Shown: positions 27,221-36,109, counted from the stretch's first letter. The stretch: DNA of 64,000 bases from Marinomonas gallaica (GCF_001639745.1 NZ_LTAX01000012.1:47802-111801), one strand, 5' to 3'. The notes: generated by a model from the letters alone, not told the origin. Numbers and translations are program-made.

Positions 27221-27703
27221 TTAAGCGTCAGTCGCTTTGCTTTTTGAAGAACGTACATGCAATTGTAGTCCGAGCAAAAAGTAACGCAAAATCTGGTCTT
27301 TACACTCACGGTAGTGGCGGTTGTCCGGTTTACGGAAAAATGCACTGAGCTCATGTTTACTTAGGTTAAACTCTGCCAAGCGCATCATTTCCAACATGTC
27401 TTCTGCTTTAAAGTTCATCGCGATACGAAGCTTTTGCAGTACGATGTTGTTGTTTAAACGTGTCTCAGGCTCAGGCTGTTCGCCGTCACGTGGACCACGC
27501 TTTAAGACGATTAAACCGTTTAAGAAAGATGCCAGCTCGACATCTTCAATTGGCTCAAAGCCGTCTACATCATCTTTTTTTAACCAAGCCGCTACTTGCT
27601 CTTCTGTTACTGTTACTTGCGCTAACGCGAAGATTTCCACCATAGTGCTGTCTTTAAAATCGAAGGTGTAGCGTACGCGACGCAAAATATCATTGTTGGT
27701 CAA
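27221..27703 (-). CDS. yehS: DUF1456 family protein (YehS-like), TTG start
   Basis: Two tandem DUF1456 repeats: LTNNDILRRVRYTFDFKDSTMVEIFALAQVTVTEEQVAAWLKKDD and LNNNIVLQKLRIAMNFKAEDMLEMMRLAEFNLSKHELSAFFRKPD. Reading from the TTG at 27703 gives 160 residues, close to the E. coli protein, and the family normally begins (M)TNNDILRR. A frame open to 27775 adds 24 unconserved residues. The biochemical role is unknown. Confidence 0.85.
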   Translation of the reverse strand: MTNNDILRRVRYTFDFKDSTMVEIFALAQVTVTEEQVAAWLKKDDVDGFEPIEDVELASFLNGLIVLKRGPRDGEQPEPETRLNNNIVLQKLRIAMNFKAEDMLEMMRLAEFNLSKHELSAFFRKPDNRHYRECKDQILRYFLLGLQLHVRSSKSKATDA

Positions 27704-27839
27704 AATAGATTCCAGTAGTCGATAAGCCCAGCTCAATCCACATGATTGCTGGTAAGCACGCATGGTAACAGACAAGCACTACTGCCAGCACCGAATTTTG
27801 ACGCGATTGGCCGGTAAAAAGGGCTTTTCAGTGTATGTA

Positions 27840-28877
27840 TTACGTCTCTTGGGTTAGTTTATGCGTCATAGCGGCGGCGGAGATCGCGTCGCAGCCACTG
27901 ACATTTTGCCCTGCCCAAAGCGGAGAAAAATCTCCCGAGCCTTGTTTTTCTGCGGCCGCTCGAAGCGGCGCGATAGCTGCGGAAGCCAATGGGAAAGCCG
28001 GTGTTTTCTGGCTCATTGGCCCCAACTCTGTCATGGCACGATTGACGATACCTCGTGCGGCGCCGCCACTGAATAAATTGGTCAAAGCGGAGACGTGAGC
28101 CGCATTACTTTGCAGTGCTTCACGGTGAATAGGCGTGGTTTTCGCTTCGTCACATAACAAATACGCAGTACCTACTTGCACGCCCGCGGCTCCTAAGCTC
28201 ATTGCCGCTTGAACCCCTTTGGCATCGGCAATGCCACCCGCGGCAATCACCGGAATGGATACCGCATCAACGATTTGCGGCAGTAAAGCAAAAGTACCGA
28301 CTTGCGTGGTGATATCTTTATCTAAAAAGAAACCACGATGGCCTCCGGCTTCTAGACCTTGGGCGATGATGGCATCGACACCATGTTTTTCGAGCCATAG
28401 TGCTTCTTCAACCGTGGTCGCAGAGGATAAAACTTTGCCACCCCACGCACGAATCTGTGCAATGAGCGAGGGTGAAGGCAACCCGAAATGAAAACTCACT
28501 ACTGGCGGCTTAAAGTGTTCTAGCACCTTGGCAAAGTGTTCATTAAATGGTGTACGGCCAGCCCCTGATTCTATTGTCGCAAGGTCGAGACCAAACTCCT
28601 CAAAGTAAGGCAGCAGAGCGGCACGCCAACCGCCTTCAATGGCACTATCAGGCTCTGAGGGACGATGGCAAAAAAAGTTAACGTTATAAGGTTTATCCGT
28701 TTTACGGGTCAGTGCCGTTAATTCACGTTCGAGCGCTTCGACATCTAACATAGCGCAAGGTAAAGACCCAAGACCGCCAGCATTAGAAACCGCCGCCGCT
28801 AGTTCATGATCTTGCACGCCCGCCATGGGCGCTTGGATAATGGGCAACTCAATGCCGAACACTTCTTGAATTGTCAT
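27840..28877 (-). CDS. Nitronate monooxygenase-family flavoprotein
   Basis: A 345-residue FMN TIM-barrel of the NPD/2-nitropropane dioxygenase family. It has PIIQAPMAGVQDHELAAAVSNAGGLGSLPCAM at the N terminus, AIIAQGLEAGGHRG (about 170) and IPVIAAGGIADAKGVQAAMSLGAAGVQVGTAYL (about 220). The His of GLEAGGHRG is the class I catalytic residue. It oxidises nitronates such as propionate-3-nitronate. It is a single gene. Confidence 0.88.
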   Translation of the reverse strand: MTIQEVFGIELPIIQAPMAGVQDHELAAAVSNAGGLGSLPCAMLDVEALERELTALTRKTDKPYNVNFFCHRPSEPDSAIEGGWRAALLPYFEEFGLDLATIESGAGRTPFNEHFAKVLEHFKPPVVSFHFGLPSPSLIAQIRAWGGKVLSSATTVEEALWLEKHGVDAIIAQGLEAGGHRGFFLDKDITTQVGTFALLPQIVDAVSIPVIAAGGIADAKGVQAAMSLGAAGVQVGTAYLLCDEAKTTPIHREALQSNAAHVSALTNLFSGGAARGIVNRAMTELGPMSQKTPAFPLASAAIAPLRAAAEKQGSGDFSPLWAGQNVSGCDAISAAAMTHKLTQET

Positions 28878-29172
28878 AATGCCGCCTTACTCAGTCCATT
28901 GTTATAAAAACAGGCTACCACTGAATCATGACGGAATGAAATTAAGATTTTTGCCATTCTGCTTGAGGCTCTACAGGCGTGACAAACTCGATCCAAGAAT
29001 AGTCCTGTAGAGATATTGGCACAGGCTTTGCGAACGCCTTTATAGCAATACCGAATCTGCTTACAAAACGGCATTTTTGCAGATTTTATCCACGGGACAG
29101 AGGAAATAAGCGGTTTAAAATTGCCATGTCTGCTCTCTCGCCCGTTATGTTTGATTATCAAAAGGAGTTTGT
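28878..29172. other. Intergenic region, nothing recognised
   Basis: There are 295 bp between divergent genes. A minus-strand frame of about 104 codons crosses it but has no family features and no ribosome site. I treat the space as regulatory. Confidence 0.35.
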
Positions 29173-30852
29173 ATGAGTATAACGTCAATAAAACTAAACC
29201 CCGATCTAGTGGGACGAGTGAGTCAAAATACCGCGACGGTGCGAGAGTTTAATGAGCTTCGCTCAGAGGGTTTGATTGGGGAACAATCTGGGGCGCTGCA
29301 AGAAACCAATCCTCGTAACAGCTACGACGACCCCATCGTGCAGCAGGAAAAGCTTAGATTCTGGAGTGAGCGTACCAATACTCAGTGGTGGGCGATGATG
29401 GAGGATGGTGAACACGGCCAGCAAGCGGCCAATTACTTGGCACAAATGACGGCAGAGAAGCGTCAGCTAGCCGCTGATTATCTTGCTAATTTCAACGATC
29501 TAGCGGATGCCTTGCAAGCACATTTGGGTGATCAAGCGGGTGGCGAAGGTGATTTGGACCAATTATTAGATAATGTTGCAGCTGGACGCGCGCCGACATT
29601 GAACGCCGATGGCTCCAGTGTGGAACATGCCGAACAGATCCAACCATTCTGGCAAGCGCAACAAGCCAACATCTCTGAAGTTGAGCAGCAATATGAAGGT
29701 TTAAAATCCTTCCCGCAGCATCTGTCTGAGTGGTTTAATGATAAACACATTGAGCGTTCAGCAGAAGTCGATGCGATGGTCGAGAAGCATCGCTACAGTG
29801 GCTTGAATGGTTTAAGGGAACACAGTGAAGCCTTAAAAGAAAGCTATCGTTTTAATATCCGCGACGGTGAAGAGGCGCAAAAAATAGTGCCGAGTGAACT
29901 TGGTGGTCTTCGTTCTAAAGACAACTTTTCCCTTTTCGATGCCTTGCTATTCTCTTTTCCCGTGCATGAAGACTATACCAAGCGATCCATCCAAATGGCG
30001 CTGATGCTGGGCGATGCGGGCGCTATGAAAAACGCTCTCGCCACCGGTATGATGCAACAAGAGCAGCAAAGCCAGCTTGCCAAATACAGTAATATCTACT
30101 CAACAGTGTCAGCGAATATCCAAGCTCAAATGCAAAGTATCGAACCTAGCATGTCGCTCCAGGAAATTTTGGATAACCTTGCATCGGGTAAAGACCCAGC
30201 GATGCTGCCTGGTGACAACTTACACCCAGATGCAGACAAAATTCGAGACTTAACAAACAAATTTGGTGGATTGATCAATGCGGTGCAAGCCCAGCAACAG
30301 CAATTTGAAGACTCCCCCAAGACAGTGGGAGAATGGTTGAAGCAAGGTGAAAATAGTCAACTATTCGACCAAATGGTTTATGACAAATTTGGCTTAGAGC
30401 CTTGGGAAGTCGGTACTAATAGTCGCTTACTACGTGAGTCCAATAGCCATCCAGGTCTAGCGTTTTTCCAGCAACAAGGTGAAGACTACCGACAGAAAGT
30501 TATGGATGAAGCGGTCGAACGTCGTGACCGTCTTGAGTCGCAACTCTTTCAAATCACTGGTGGTGACGGCACACTCGATTTAGACACTGTGCTGCATAAC
30601 TTCCGCTTCAATCTTCCTCTTGGGTTGATGGAAAATGGTGAGATTCATGATGCCAGTTATTCTCTAAAAGCCTTTGTCGAAGACAACATGGACGATATTG
30701 CCAACCATATCGACTGGTCTTGGGTGCTTGGTGAACAAGAAAACCTCACCATGATCGACTACAACCAGTGGATGGGTTATGACCGTGCGGAGAAAATCGC
30801 CGAGCCAGTAGTAGATTGGTTATTGGAAAGCTTGAGATCTAAGAAGTTTTAA
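29173..30852 (+). CDS. Large soluble repeat-containing protein, unknown function
   Basis: 559 residues with no signal peptide and no membrane segment, rich in Gln and acidic residues. A module is repeated: LDQLLDNVAAGRAPTLNADG..VEQQYEGLKSFPQHLSEWFND (about 125-190) resembles LQEILDNLASGKDPAMLPGD..AQQQQFEDSPKTVGEWLKQ (about 330-395). A weaker third version is near LDLDTVLHNFRFNLPLG. Trp-containing helices (TQWWAMMEDG, HIDWSWVLGEQ) are frequent. The start has AAAGGAG. It is monocistronic. I recognise no family. An effector, a surface-associated protein or a structural protein are all open; there is no direct evidence for any. Confidence 0.75.
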   Translation: MSITSIKLNPDLVGRVSQNTATVREFNELRSEGLIGEQSGALQETNPRNSYDDPIVQQEKLRFWSERTNTQWWAMMEDGEHGQQAANYLAQMTAEKRQLAADYLANFNDLADALQAHLGDQAGGEGDLDQLLDNVAAGRAPTLNADGSSVEHAEQIQPFWQAQQANISEVEQQYEGLKSFPQHLSEWFNDKHIERSAEVDAMVEKHRYSGLNGLREHSEALKESYRFNIRDGEEAQKIVPSELGGLRSKDNFSLFDALLFSFPVHEDYTKRSIQMALMLGDAGAMKNALATGMMQQEQQSQLAKYSNIYSTVSANIQAQMQSIEPSMSLQEILDNLASGKDPAMLPGDNLHPDADKIRDLTNKFGGLINAVQAQQQQFEDSPKTVGEWLKQGENSQLFDQMVYDKFGLEPWEVGTNSRLLRESNSHPGLAFFQQQGEDYRQKVMDEAVERRDRLESQLFQITGGDGTLDLDTVLHNFRFNLPLGLMENGEIHDASYSLKAFVEDNMDDIANHIDWSWVLGEQENLTMIDYNQWMGYDRAEKIAEPVVDWLLESLRSKKF

Positions 30853-31003
30853 CGCGTATTGAGAATGACAAAGAGTGACAGTCGCCTAATTTCATCGGGT
30901 GGCTGTCCATTTTAAGACGATTGTTGTCAGTTATACCTCAGACGGACATTGGCAGGCTTTTTACTATCTTCGCTCTCATTCGTTATTTAGGAGCGTTTCG
31001 GTC

Positions 31004-32674
31004 ATGTTAGACAATCCGGCAAGAAAATACCCTGCTGCCCACATCATTGATTACCCCCAGCGTACTTGGCCAGCCAAACGATTACAGGCTCCGCCTAGGT
31101 GGTGTTCAACAGATTTGCGAGATGGCAATCAAGCGCTCGTAAATCCAATGGATGCGCAACGCAAACTGACATTTTTTAAGCATCTAATTGCCTGCGGATT
31201 TAAAGAAATTGAAGTGGCCTTTCCTGCCGCTTCTGAGGTTGATTTCGCTTTTGTGCGTTTATTAATAGAAGAAAATCATATTCCGGAGGACGTTACTATT
31301 CAGGTGATGACTCCAGCTCGTCCAGACTTGATTGAACGCACGATCGTTTCCTTGAGCGGTGCCTCGAAAGCGATAGTGCACGTCTACAATGCAACAGCCC
31401 CGATCTTTCGTGAGATGGTGTTTCAAAAAGACAAGGCGGAACTGATCGCATTGGCCACTGCTGCGGCGAAGCAAGTTCGTCAATTGTGTGAGCAATTCCC
31501 GCAGACGGATTGGACACTGCAATATTCGCCGGAAACCTTTTGCTTTACGGAAGCGGACTTCGCGTTGGAAATTTGTGAAGCGGTCGCGCAGGTATGGGAG
31601 CCAGAACCCAAGCGTCCTTTGATCCTCAATTTGCCAACGACAGTTGAGGTAAATACCCCCAATGTATTTGCGGATCAAGTAGAGCACTTTATGCGCTCTT
31701 TTTCAGACTTGAAGAACATCACTATTAGTGTACACCCGCATAATGATCGGGGAACGGGGGTTGCCACAGCTGAAATGGCAATGTTGGCAGGTGCGCAGCG
31801 AGTAGAGGGGTGTTTATTTGGCAATGGCGAACGCACAGGCAACGTAGATCTTGTCACCCTTGCGATGAATCTTTATACGCAGGGCGTCCATCCTCAATTG
31901 CAGTTTGCCAATATTCGGCAAACCGTTGAAATTGTCGAACAGTGTAATCAACTTCCGGTGCATCCGCGTCATCCTTATGGCGGCAGTTTGGTGTTTACGG
32001 CGTTTTCTGGTTCTCACCAAGACGCCATTAAAAAGGGCTTTGCTCATCGAGCTAGGCTGGGCAGTGAAGCGTGGCATATTCCTTATTTACCGCTTGATCC
32101 TCAAGACGTCGGTTGCAGTTACGAAGAGGTGATCCGAGTAAACAGTCAGTCAGGGAAAAGCGGAGCGGCTTGGCTACTACAGGAGAACCATGGGCTAAGA
32201 TTACCGCGAGCATTGCAGGTTGATTTTAGCCAACATGTGCAGCGCCAGACGGAGCAAACAGGCAAGGAAATCTCGCAAGCACAGGTGTGGCAGCTGTTTC
32301 GTTCGCTCTATGGGGTACTAGAAAACCGTCCACTGAGTTTGCTGCACTACACAAGCGAATCACGCGGGGCGGAGCAACGCGTCACGGCGACACTGCGCTA
32401 TGGCGTGGAGACATTGTCGCTTCAAGGGCAGGGGTGCGGGTTATTATCTGCTTTATCTGATGGTGTACAAAAAGCGTTCGATTGCGTATTAAACATCATG
32501 GATTACCAAGAACATACACTGGGGCCGCAATCGAGTAGTAACGCGATTTCTTATATTCAAATTGCCTCCCCTAGCTGTGCCGTCACGCACTTTGGCGTGG
32601 CCATTGAAGCCGATGCGAGCAAGGCTGCTTTGCAAGCCTTGTTGAATGCCGTAGCGAATTTAATACGAGAGTGA
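31004..32674 (+). CDS. leuA: 2-isopropylmalate synthase, long (LeuA type 2) form
   Basis: 556 residues from the ATG at 31004, which has AGGAG in front; an open frame back to 30899 adds 35 residues not typical of the family. The HMGL-like TIM barrel has CSTDLRDGNQAL (metal Asp) near residue 35, SVHPHNDRGTGVA (metal His pair) near 245 and GCLFGNGERTGNVDL near 275. A C-terminal regulatory domain ends HFGVAIEADASKAALQALLNAVANL. It condenses 2-ketoisovalerate with acetyl-CoA in leucine synthesis. There is no leader peptide or T-box in the upstream 150 bp. Its 3' end overlaps the convergent AraC gene. Confidence 0.93.
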   Translation: MLDNPARKYPAAHIIDYPQRTWPAKRLQAPPRWCSTDLRDGNQALVNPMDAQRKLTFFKHLIACGFKEIEVAFPAASEVDFAFVRLLIEENHIPEDVTIQVMTPARPDLIERTIVSLSGASKAIVHVYNATAPIFREMVFQKDKAELIALATAAAKQVRQLCEQFPQTDWTLQYSPETFCFTEADFALEICEAVAQVWEPEPKRPLILNLPTTVEVNTPNVFADQVEHFMRSFSDLKNITISVHPHNDRGTGVATAEMAMLAGAQRVEGCLFGNGERTGNVDLVTLAMNLYTQGVHPQLQFANIRQTVEIVEQCNQLPVHPRHPYGGSLVFTAFSGSHQDAIKKGFAHRARLGSEAWHIPYLPLDPQDVGCSYEEVIRVNSQSGKSGAAWLLQENHGLRLPRALQVDFSQHVQRQTEQTGKEISQAQVWQLFRSLYGVLENRPLSLLHYTSESRGAEQRVTATLRYGVETLSLQGQGCGLLSALSDGVQKAFDCVLNIMDYQEHTLGPQSSSNAISYIQIASPSCAVTHFGVAIEADASKAALQALLNAVANLIRE

Positions 32675-33424
32675 GGGGAAATAATCCCGAGGTGAGACCC
32701 CCAGTCGGCTTTTAAACATCGCACTAAACGCACTGGGGCTTTCATAACCAATAGCCAACGCCGTATCCAAGACGCTATGGCCCATCCCTAAGCTTTCCAG
32801 CGCGTATTGCAGTCTTTTTTGTCGCAGCCATTCGCTAAATGTCATCCCTAGCTCTTGCTGAAAGCGGCGTAATACGGTTCTCTCGCTGACGCTTAACCAT
32901 CCCGCAATGTCGGCGGTTGTCCAAGGGTGTGCAATACGTTGGCTAATGTCGTGGCAGAGCTGCTTTAGGTCCGCTGAGGTAGGAGTGGGTGCATAAAAAG
33001 AGAGCCCTTTTAAGCGCCTGAGTTCATCGAGAATTAATTCGATGATGCGTTCATCACGACTGCCTGTCGGACGCTCCAAAGGCACGTTAATCGCTTCGAC
33101 GATCAGTGCTTTCAGCAATAAGCTGATATCGACGACGGTACAGCGGTTTGGTAAATCTGCCCGCGCCAACGGATCGACAAATAAAGTGCGGACTTTTACC
33201 GCGCCGCTGATATGTAAACTATGGGGAACACCAGCAGGAATCCACATGCCTTTAGAGGGCGGGATCACCCAACTGCCTTGTGCTGTTTCGATACGTATCA
33301 CGCCGCTTAACGAATGGAGTAGCTGTGCGCAACGATGGCTATGTTCTGCTTCAACGGTGCCATGTGGATAATCTTTTGCGTAAGCAACAAGATTGTGCGA
33401 AAGCACTTGATCGGTAAATTTCAT
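32660..33424 (-). CDS. AraC-family regulator with N-terminal cupin (NimR-like)
   Basis: About 254 residues from MKFTDQVLSHNLVAYAKDYPHG. The cupin domain (HSHRCAQLLHSLSGVIRIETAQGSWVIPPSKGMWIPAGVPHSLHI) is followed by a C-terminal AraC DNA-binding domain (WTTADIAGWLSVSERTVLRRFQQELGMTFSEWLRQKRL..IGYESPSAFSAMFKSRLGVSPRDYF). No ribosome site favours any start; in-frame ATGs exist up to 33499. NimR-type regulators often control an efflux gene beside them, but none is adjacent here. The stop lies inside the leuA 3' end. Confidence 0.85.
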   Translation of the reverse strand: MKFTDQVLSHNLVAYAKDYPHGTVEAEHSHRCAQLLHSLSGVIRIETAQGSWVIPPSKGMWIPAGVPHSLHISGAVKVRTLFVDPLARADLPNRCTVVDISLLLKALIVEAINVPLERPTGSRDERIIELILDELRRLKGLSFYAPTPTSADLKQLCHDISQRIAHPWTTADIAGWLSVSERTVLRRFQQELGMTFSEWLRQKRLQYALESLGMGHSVLDTALAIGYESPSAFSAMFKSRLGVSPRDYFPSLSY

Positions 33425-33536
33425 AGAGGAATTGCGAATGCCCATTGGTTGGTAGAACAGCATTGAATATAACGGTCTTACCGCGATGCGCCTAGCCATG
33501 AGGCTACTTGGCTAGGCGGTTCTTGTTGTGTAGCGC

Positions 33537-33974
33537 TTACTTATCTTCTTTAAGGTCAATGCCTTGTAAGGATTCGTTTAGGGTATTCGATAAGCAGTAG
33601 ATAGTCGCGATACGCTGATTTTTGTTAGCCACGGTGACACCGGAGGTAAGTGGGAAACCTTCGGTCATACGGTCAACTGAATAAAAAACGGTGTAAGTAA
33701 TAGCGCCGTTTGGCAGCGTAACTGAATAACCCATATAACGACCTATGCCTGGCCATTGCCATGTGGCAGCCGCTTCGCGAGGGACGGAGAGAGACAACTC
33801 AGGACGGTCTAAGTCACGGCCAAATGCGTACTTAATATGTTCACCAGCGTCTTCAACCAAGACCTGCTTACCGTTTGTTGTATCGCAGGAAAATATAACG
33901 TCGGCCGACACTAGCCCTGTGTATAGACCACTCGCTATTACCAGCGAGGCTTTCATGATTGCGCTTCTATCCAT
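33537..33974 (-). CDS. Small periplasmic protein, unknown
   Basis: About 145 residues with a signal peptide (MDRSAIMKASLVIASGLYTGLVSA, then DVIFSCDTT). The mature part is beta-rich with two cysteines (FSCDT near the start, IYCLS near the end) that could form a disulfide. No family was recognised. The start could also be the ATG at 33956 or 33992. It lies next to a broken hepT and a repeat cluster, so it may be accessory. Confidence 0.65.
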   Translation of the reverse strand: MDRSAIMKASLVIASGLYTGLVSADVIFSCDTTNGKQVLVEDAGEHIKYAFGRDLDRPELSLSVPREAAATWQWPGIGRYMGYSVTLPNGAITYTVFYSVDRMTEGFPLTSGVTVANKNQRIATIYCLSNTLNESLQGIDLKEDK

Positions 33975-34016
33975 GTTCATACTCAAATACATTAGTGAAA
34001 GTGAGGGTTCAAGTAC

Positions 34017-34169
34017 TTACTGTATAGACTCCAAAGCCGCTGTTCCAACATTTATAAAATCGAACACTTGCGCATAATAGCCCTGAGCAATGATAGAGCG
34101 GACAATATTAGGATCGATGTTTAAATAGTCATGCACCAACGCATTACGCAAGCCAATGACTTTGCGCCA
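34017..34169 (-). pseudogene. Truncated HepT-like (MNT/HepT toxin) remnant
   Basis: The minus strand encodes WRKVIGLRNALVHDYLNIDPNIVRSIIAQGYYAQVFDFI, then NVGTAALESIQ and TAA. RNALVHDY is the R-x4-H-x-Y active motif of HepT/DUF86 RNases of the MNT-HepT toxin-antitoxin family. Only the C-terminal third survives. Upstream of the Trp the sequence turns abruptly into a half copy of the roughly 66-bp palindromic repeat (34164-34187), and no antitoxin gene remains. It has no start codon. Confidence 0.75.
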
Positions 34170-34187
34170 GCGAATTGAATTGCATGG
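34164..34187. repeat. Half copy of the ~66-bp palindromic repeat
   Basis: GCGCCAGCGAATTGAATTGC and the following ATGG match the right arm of the full repeats at 34633 and 34750 (GCGCAAGCTAATTGAATTGC..). It sits exactly at the break in the hepT remnant. Confidence 0.55.
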
Positions 34188-34204
34188 AGAAGGACTTACC
34201 GAAC

Positions 34205-34570
34205 TTACAATGCTGAACCTTCAGGAAGGGTGACAAAGATTGAGTGGCGGATTTCGTTGTTCAAGGCTTTTGAACAATGGCCTTCGCCTTCGGTGTCTTC
34301 TAGCAGTAGCACATCTCCGCCTTTAAATTGACGGGTTTCACCGTTCGACACTTTAAACTCGCAGCTGCCTTTGATAATGAATAGCAACTGACGCTGTGGC
34401 GCTGGATGCCATTTAAAATCGTAGTCGGCTGGGGTTTCACGAAAGATCATTTCACCCGCGGAGAAACGCTCCGACAACATACCAATCGGCCCACCGTCAC
34501 GGACATCGATATTCACTTCACCAAAATGGCTCTTGCCCTGATCGTCATTATAAATTCGAGTAAATTGCAT
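34205..34570 (-). CDS. Cupin-domain protein
   Basis: 121 residues from ATG at 34570 (AGGGA upstream). A single cupin barrel: QRQLLFIIKGSCEFKVSNGETRQFKGGDVLLLEDTEGEGHCSKAL. The usual metal-binding histidines are only partly present (one in EGEGHCSK; the HxH of motif 1 is HPAPQRQ here), so metal binding is uncertain. The function is unknown. It is adjacent to the purine island but separated from it by the repeat cluster. Confidence 0.8.
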   Translation of the reverse strand: MQFTRIYNDDQGKSHFGEVNIDVRDGGPIGMLSERFSAGEMIFRETPADYDFKWHPAPQRQLLFIIKGSCEFKVSNGETRQFKGGDVLLLEDTEGEGHCSKALNNEIRHSIFVTLPEGSAL

Positions 34571-34592
34571 CAAGTAATCCCTGTAAGTATTC

Positions 34593-34730
34593 AGGGGTCA
34601 GATCCCTTAAATCTGTCTTATTAATAAGCTTTCATGCGTTGAATTAGCGCAGACGCGGTCGAGGGACGAGAATTGCGCAAGCTAATTGAATTGCATGGAC
34701 GCTTATACCCACAAAAGGGATCTGACCCCT
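34593..34730. mobile_element. 138-bp MITE-like element with perfect 16-bp inverted ends
   Basis: AGGGGTCAGATCCCTT at 34593-34608 is the exact reverse complement of 34715-34730. The 106 bp between contain one copy of the ~66-bp palindromic repeat and no gene. GGGGTCAGATCCC-type ends resemble motifs I recall from non-autonomous elements in proteobacterial genomes. No clear target duplication was found, so its mechanism is unknown. Confidence 0.6.
34633..34698. repeat. ~66-bp imperfect palindromic repeat, copy 1
   Basis: The left arm CATGCGTTGAATTAGCGC is roughly complementary to the right arm GCGCAAGCTAATTGAATTGC plus ATGG, around a centre reading AGACGCGGTCGAGGGACGAG. The same layout occurs at 34750 and, inverted, at 62234 and 62511. 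Confidence 0.75.
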
Positions 34731-34749
34731 TCATCTAATTGGCAAGCAT

Positions 34750-34816
34750 CTATGCGTTCAATTGGTGCTGACGCGGTTGAGGAACGAGAATTGCGCAAGC
34801 CAATTGAATTGCATAG
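34750..34816. repeat. ~66-bp imperfect palindromic repeat, copy 2
   Basis: It has the same orientation as copy 1. The centre CGAGAATTGCGCAAGC is identical to copy 1 and the flanks differ at scattered positions. It ends about 65 bp before the stop of the allantoate amidohydrolase gene. Confidence 0.75.
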
Positions 34817-34882
34817 ACGGGTGCATCAACGAGAGATAGGAAACTCCCCCAATGATTTTGTATGAATGCGTATCTGTAGAGC

Positions 34883-36109
34883 TTACTTCAAACTCTGCAG
34901 TGTATGGCTTAGTACGGCCAAGGTCGCACTCACATCTTCAGTTGTGATGGCTTCTGCTGGATGATGGCTGATTCCTTTATCACAACGCATAAACAGCATA
35001 GCAACAGGGCAGATGTCGGCCATGGCTACCGCATCGTGTCCAGCGCCAGAAAACAATGTATGCACACCAATACCCTGCGCTGCGATCGCGTTGCATAGTA
35101 CGCTTTGCAGCTGGTCGTCACATTGCACAGCGTGTGCACTGTGGGTCGGTCTGTGCTCTAACGCCAGATTCCGTTTTGCTGCGATGTTGTCTAAGCGATC
35201 CATAATATCGGCAATGGCATCATCACGCTGAAAGTCTTGCGCACTGCGAACATCAAGTGAAAATACGGTTTTCCCCGAGATCACATTGACGCCGTTGGGC
35301 CTATTGCTGATCTGGCCAACGGTGGCGACTACACCATGTTCTTTAGCAACGCTTTCGACGGCTAAAATCATTTCGCTACTGGCCGCCAATGTATCCAGGC
35401 GCATGGGCATAGGAACGGTGCCTGCGTGACCCGCCATGCCAGTAACGGTAATCTCAAAACGTTTGGCGGCGGCAATCGCACTCACGACGCCGACGGGCAG
35501 ATTTCTTTGTTCTAACACTGGGCCTTGCTCGATATGTAATTCAAGGTAACCCTTTAGATTTTCAGTTGCTATGGTGGCTTCAGAGACGTTATCGAAGCTC
35601 AGCCCAAAGTTTTCTAACGCTTGGGCGAGGCTGATGCCATCTTCATCTTGCAGGTCGGCCCAGCTTGCTGCCCATTGACCCGTTAATGCACGGCTGCCCA
35701 ATAATGTGGAGCCAAAGCGTGTCCCTTCTTCATCGCCAAAGCCAACGATATCCAAGTGAAAGGGTAAACGAATGCCTTCTACATGGAGGGCTTCGATCAA
35801 TGTGATAGGAGCGACCACACCCAACATGCCATCGTACTTACCGCCATTTGGTACGGTGTCGAGATGGCTCCCCATGATATAGCGGGGTGCATCGCTTTGC
35901 TCTGCTTCAAAGCGGCCCCAAATATTACCGGCTTGATCTTGCCAAGAACGCATGCCAGCGGCGGTCATCCATTTATCTATCAGTTGATTGGCTCTCTTGT
36001 GCTGCTCAGATAAATAGCGTCGGTCCAAATAATCGGGTGACTGACTTATTTTGCCAAGTGTTTCTAAACGTGCCATGACGGTTTGGCCGAGCGTCTGGAA
36101 GTCGATCAT
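34883..36109 (-). CDS. hpxK: Allantoate amidohydrolase (M20 metal-dependent carbamoylase)
   Basis: A 408-residue dimetal hydrolase of the AllC/HyuC type: GSHLDTVPNGGKYDG (about 80), GFGDEEGTRFG (about 125), LELHIEQGPVLE (about 190), MAGHAGTVPM in the lid domain and a C-terminal SGAGHDA..MRCDKGISHHPAE. It cleaves allantoate to (S)-ureidoglycine, ammonia and CO2. The ATG overlaps the stop of the aminotransferase gene (ATGA), so the pair is translationally coupled. An N-carbamoyl-amino acid hydrolase is possible by sequence, but the neighbours favour allantoate. Confidence 0.88.
   Translation of the reverse strand: MIDFQTLGQTVMARLETLGKISQSPDYLDRRYLSEQHKRANQLIDKWMTAAGMRSWQDQAGNIWGRFEAEQSDAPRYIMGSHLDTVPNGGKYDGMLGVVAPITLIEALHVEGIRLPFHLDIVGFGDEEGTRFGSTLLGSRALTGQWAASWADLQDEDGISLAQALENFGLSFDNVSEATIATENLKGYLELHIEQGPVLEQRNLPVGVVSAIAAAKRFEITVTGMAGHAGTVPMPMRLDTLAASSEMILAVESVAKEHGVVATVGQISNRPNGVNVISGKTVFSLDVRSAQDFQRDDAIADIMDRLDNIAAKRNLALEHRPTHSAHAVQCDDQLQSVLCNAIAAQGIGVHTLFSGAGHDAVAMADICPVAMLFMRCDKGISHHPAEAITTEDVSATLAVLSHTLQSLK

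Larger units (their letters stand above)
34574..34882. other. Repeat-rich gap at the left edge of the purine island
   Basis: This 309-bp space has no gene. It is largely made up of the 138-bp inverted-end element and two palindromic repeat copies. Confidence 0.6.

Noticed and set aside
28874..29188. 104-codon minus-strand frame between divergent genes
   Set aside because: It overlaps the start of the 559-residue gene and the promoter region, with no motif or ribosome site.
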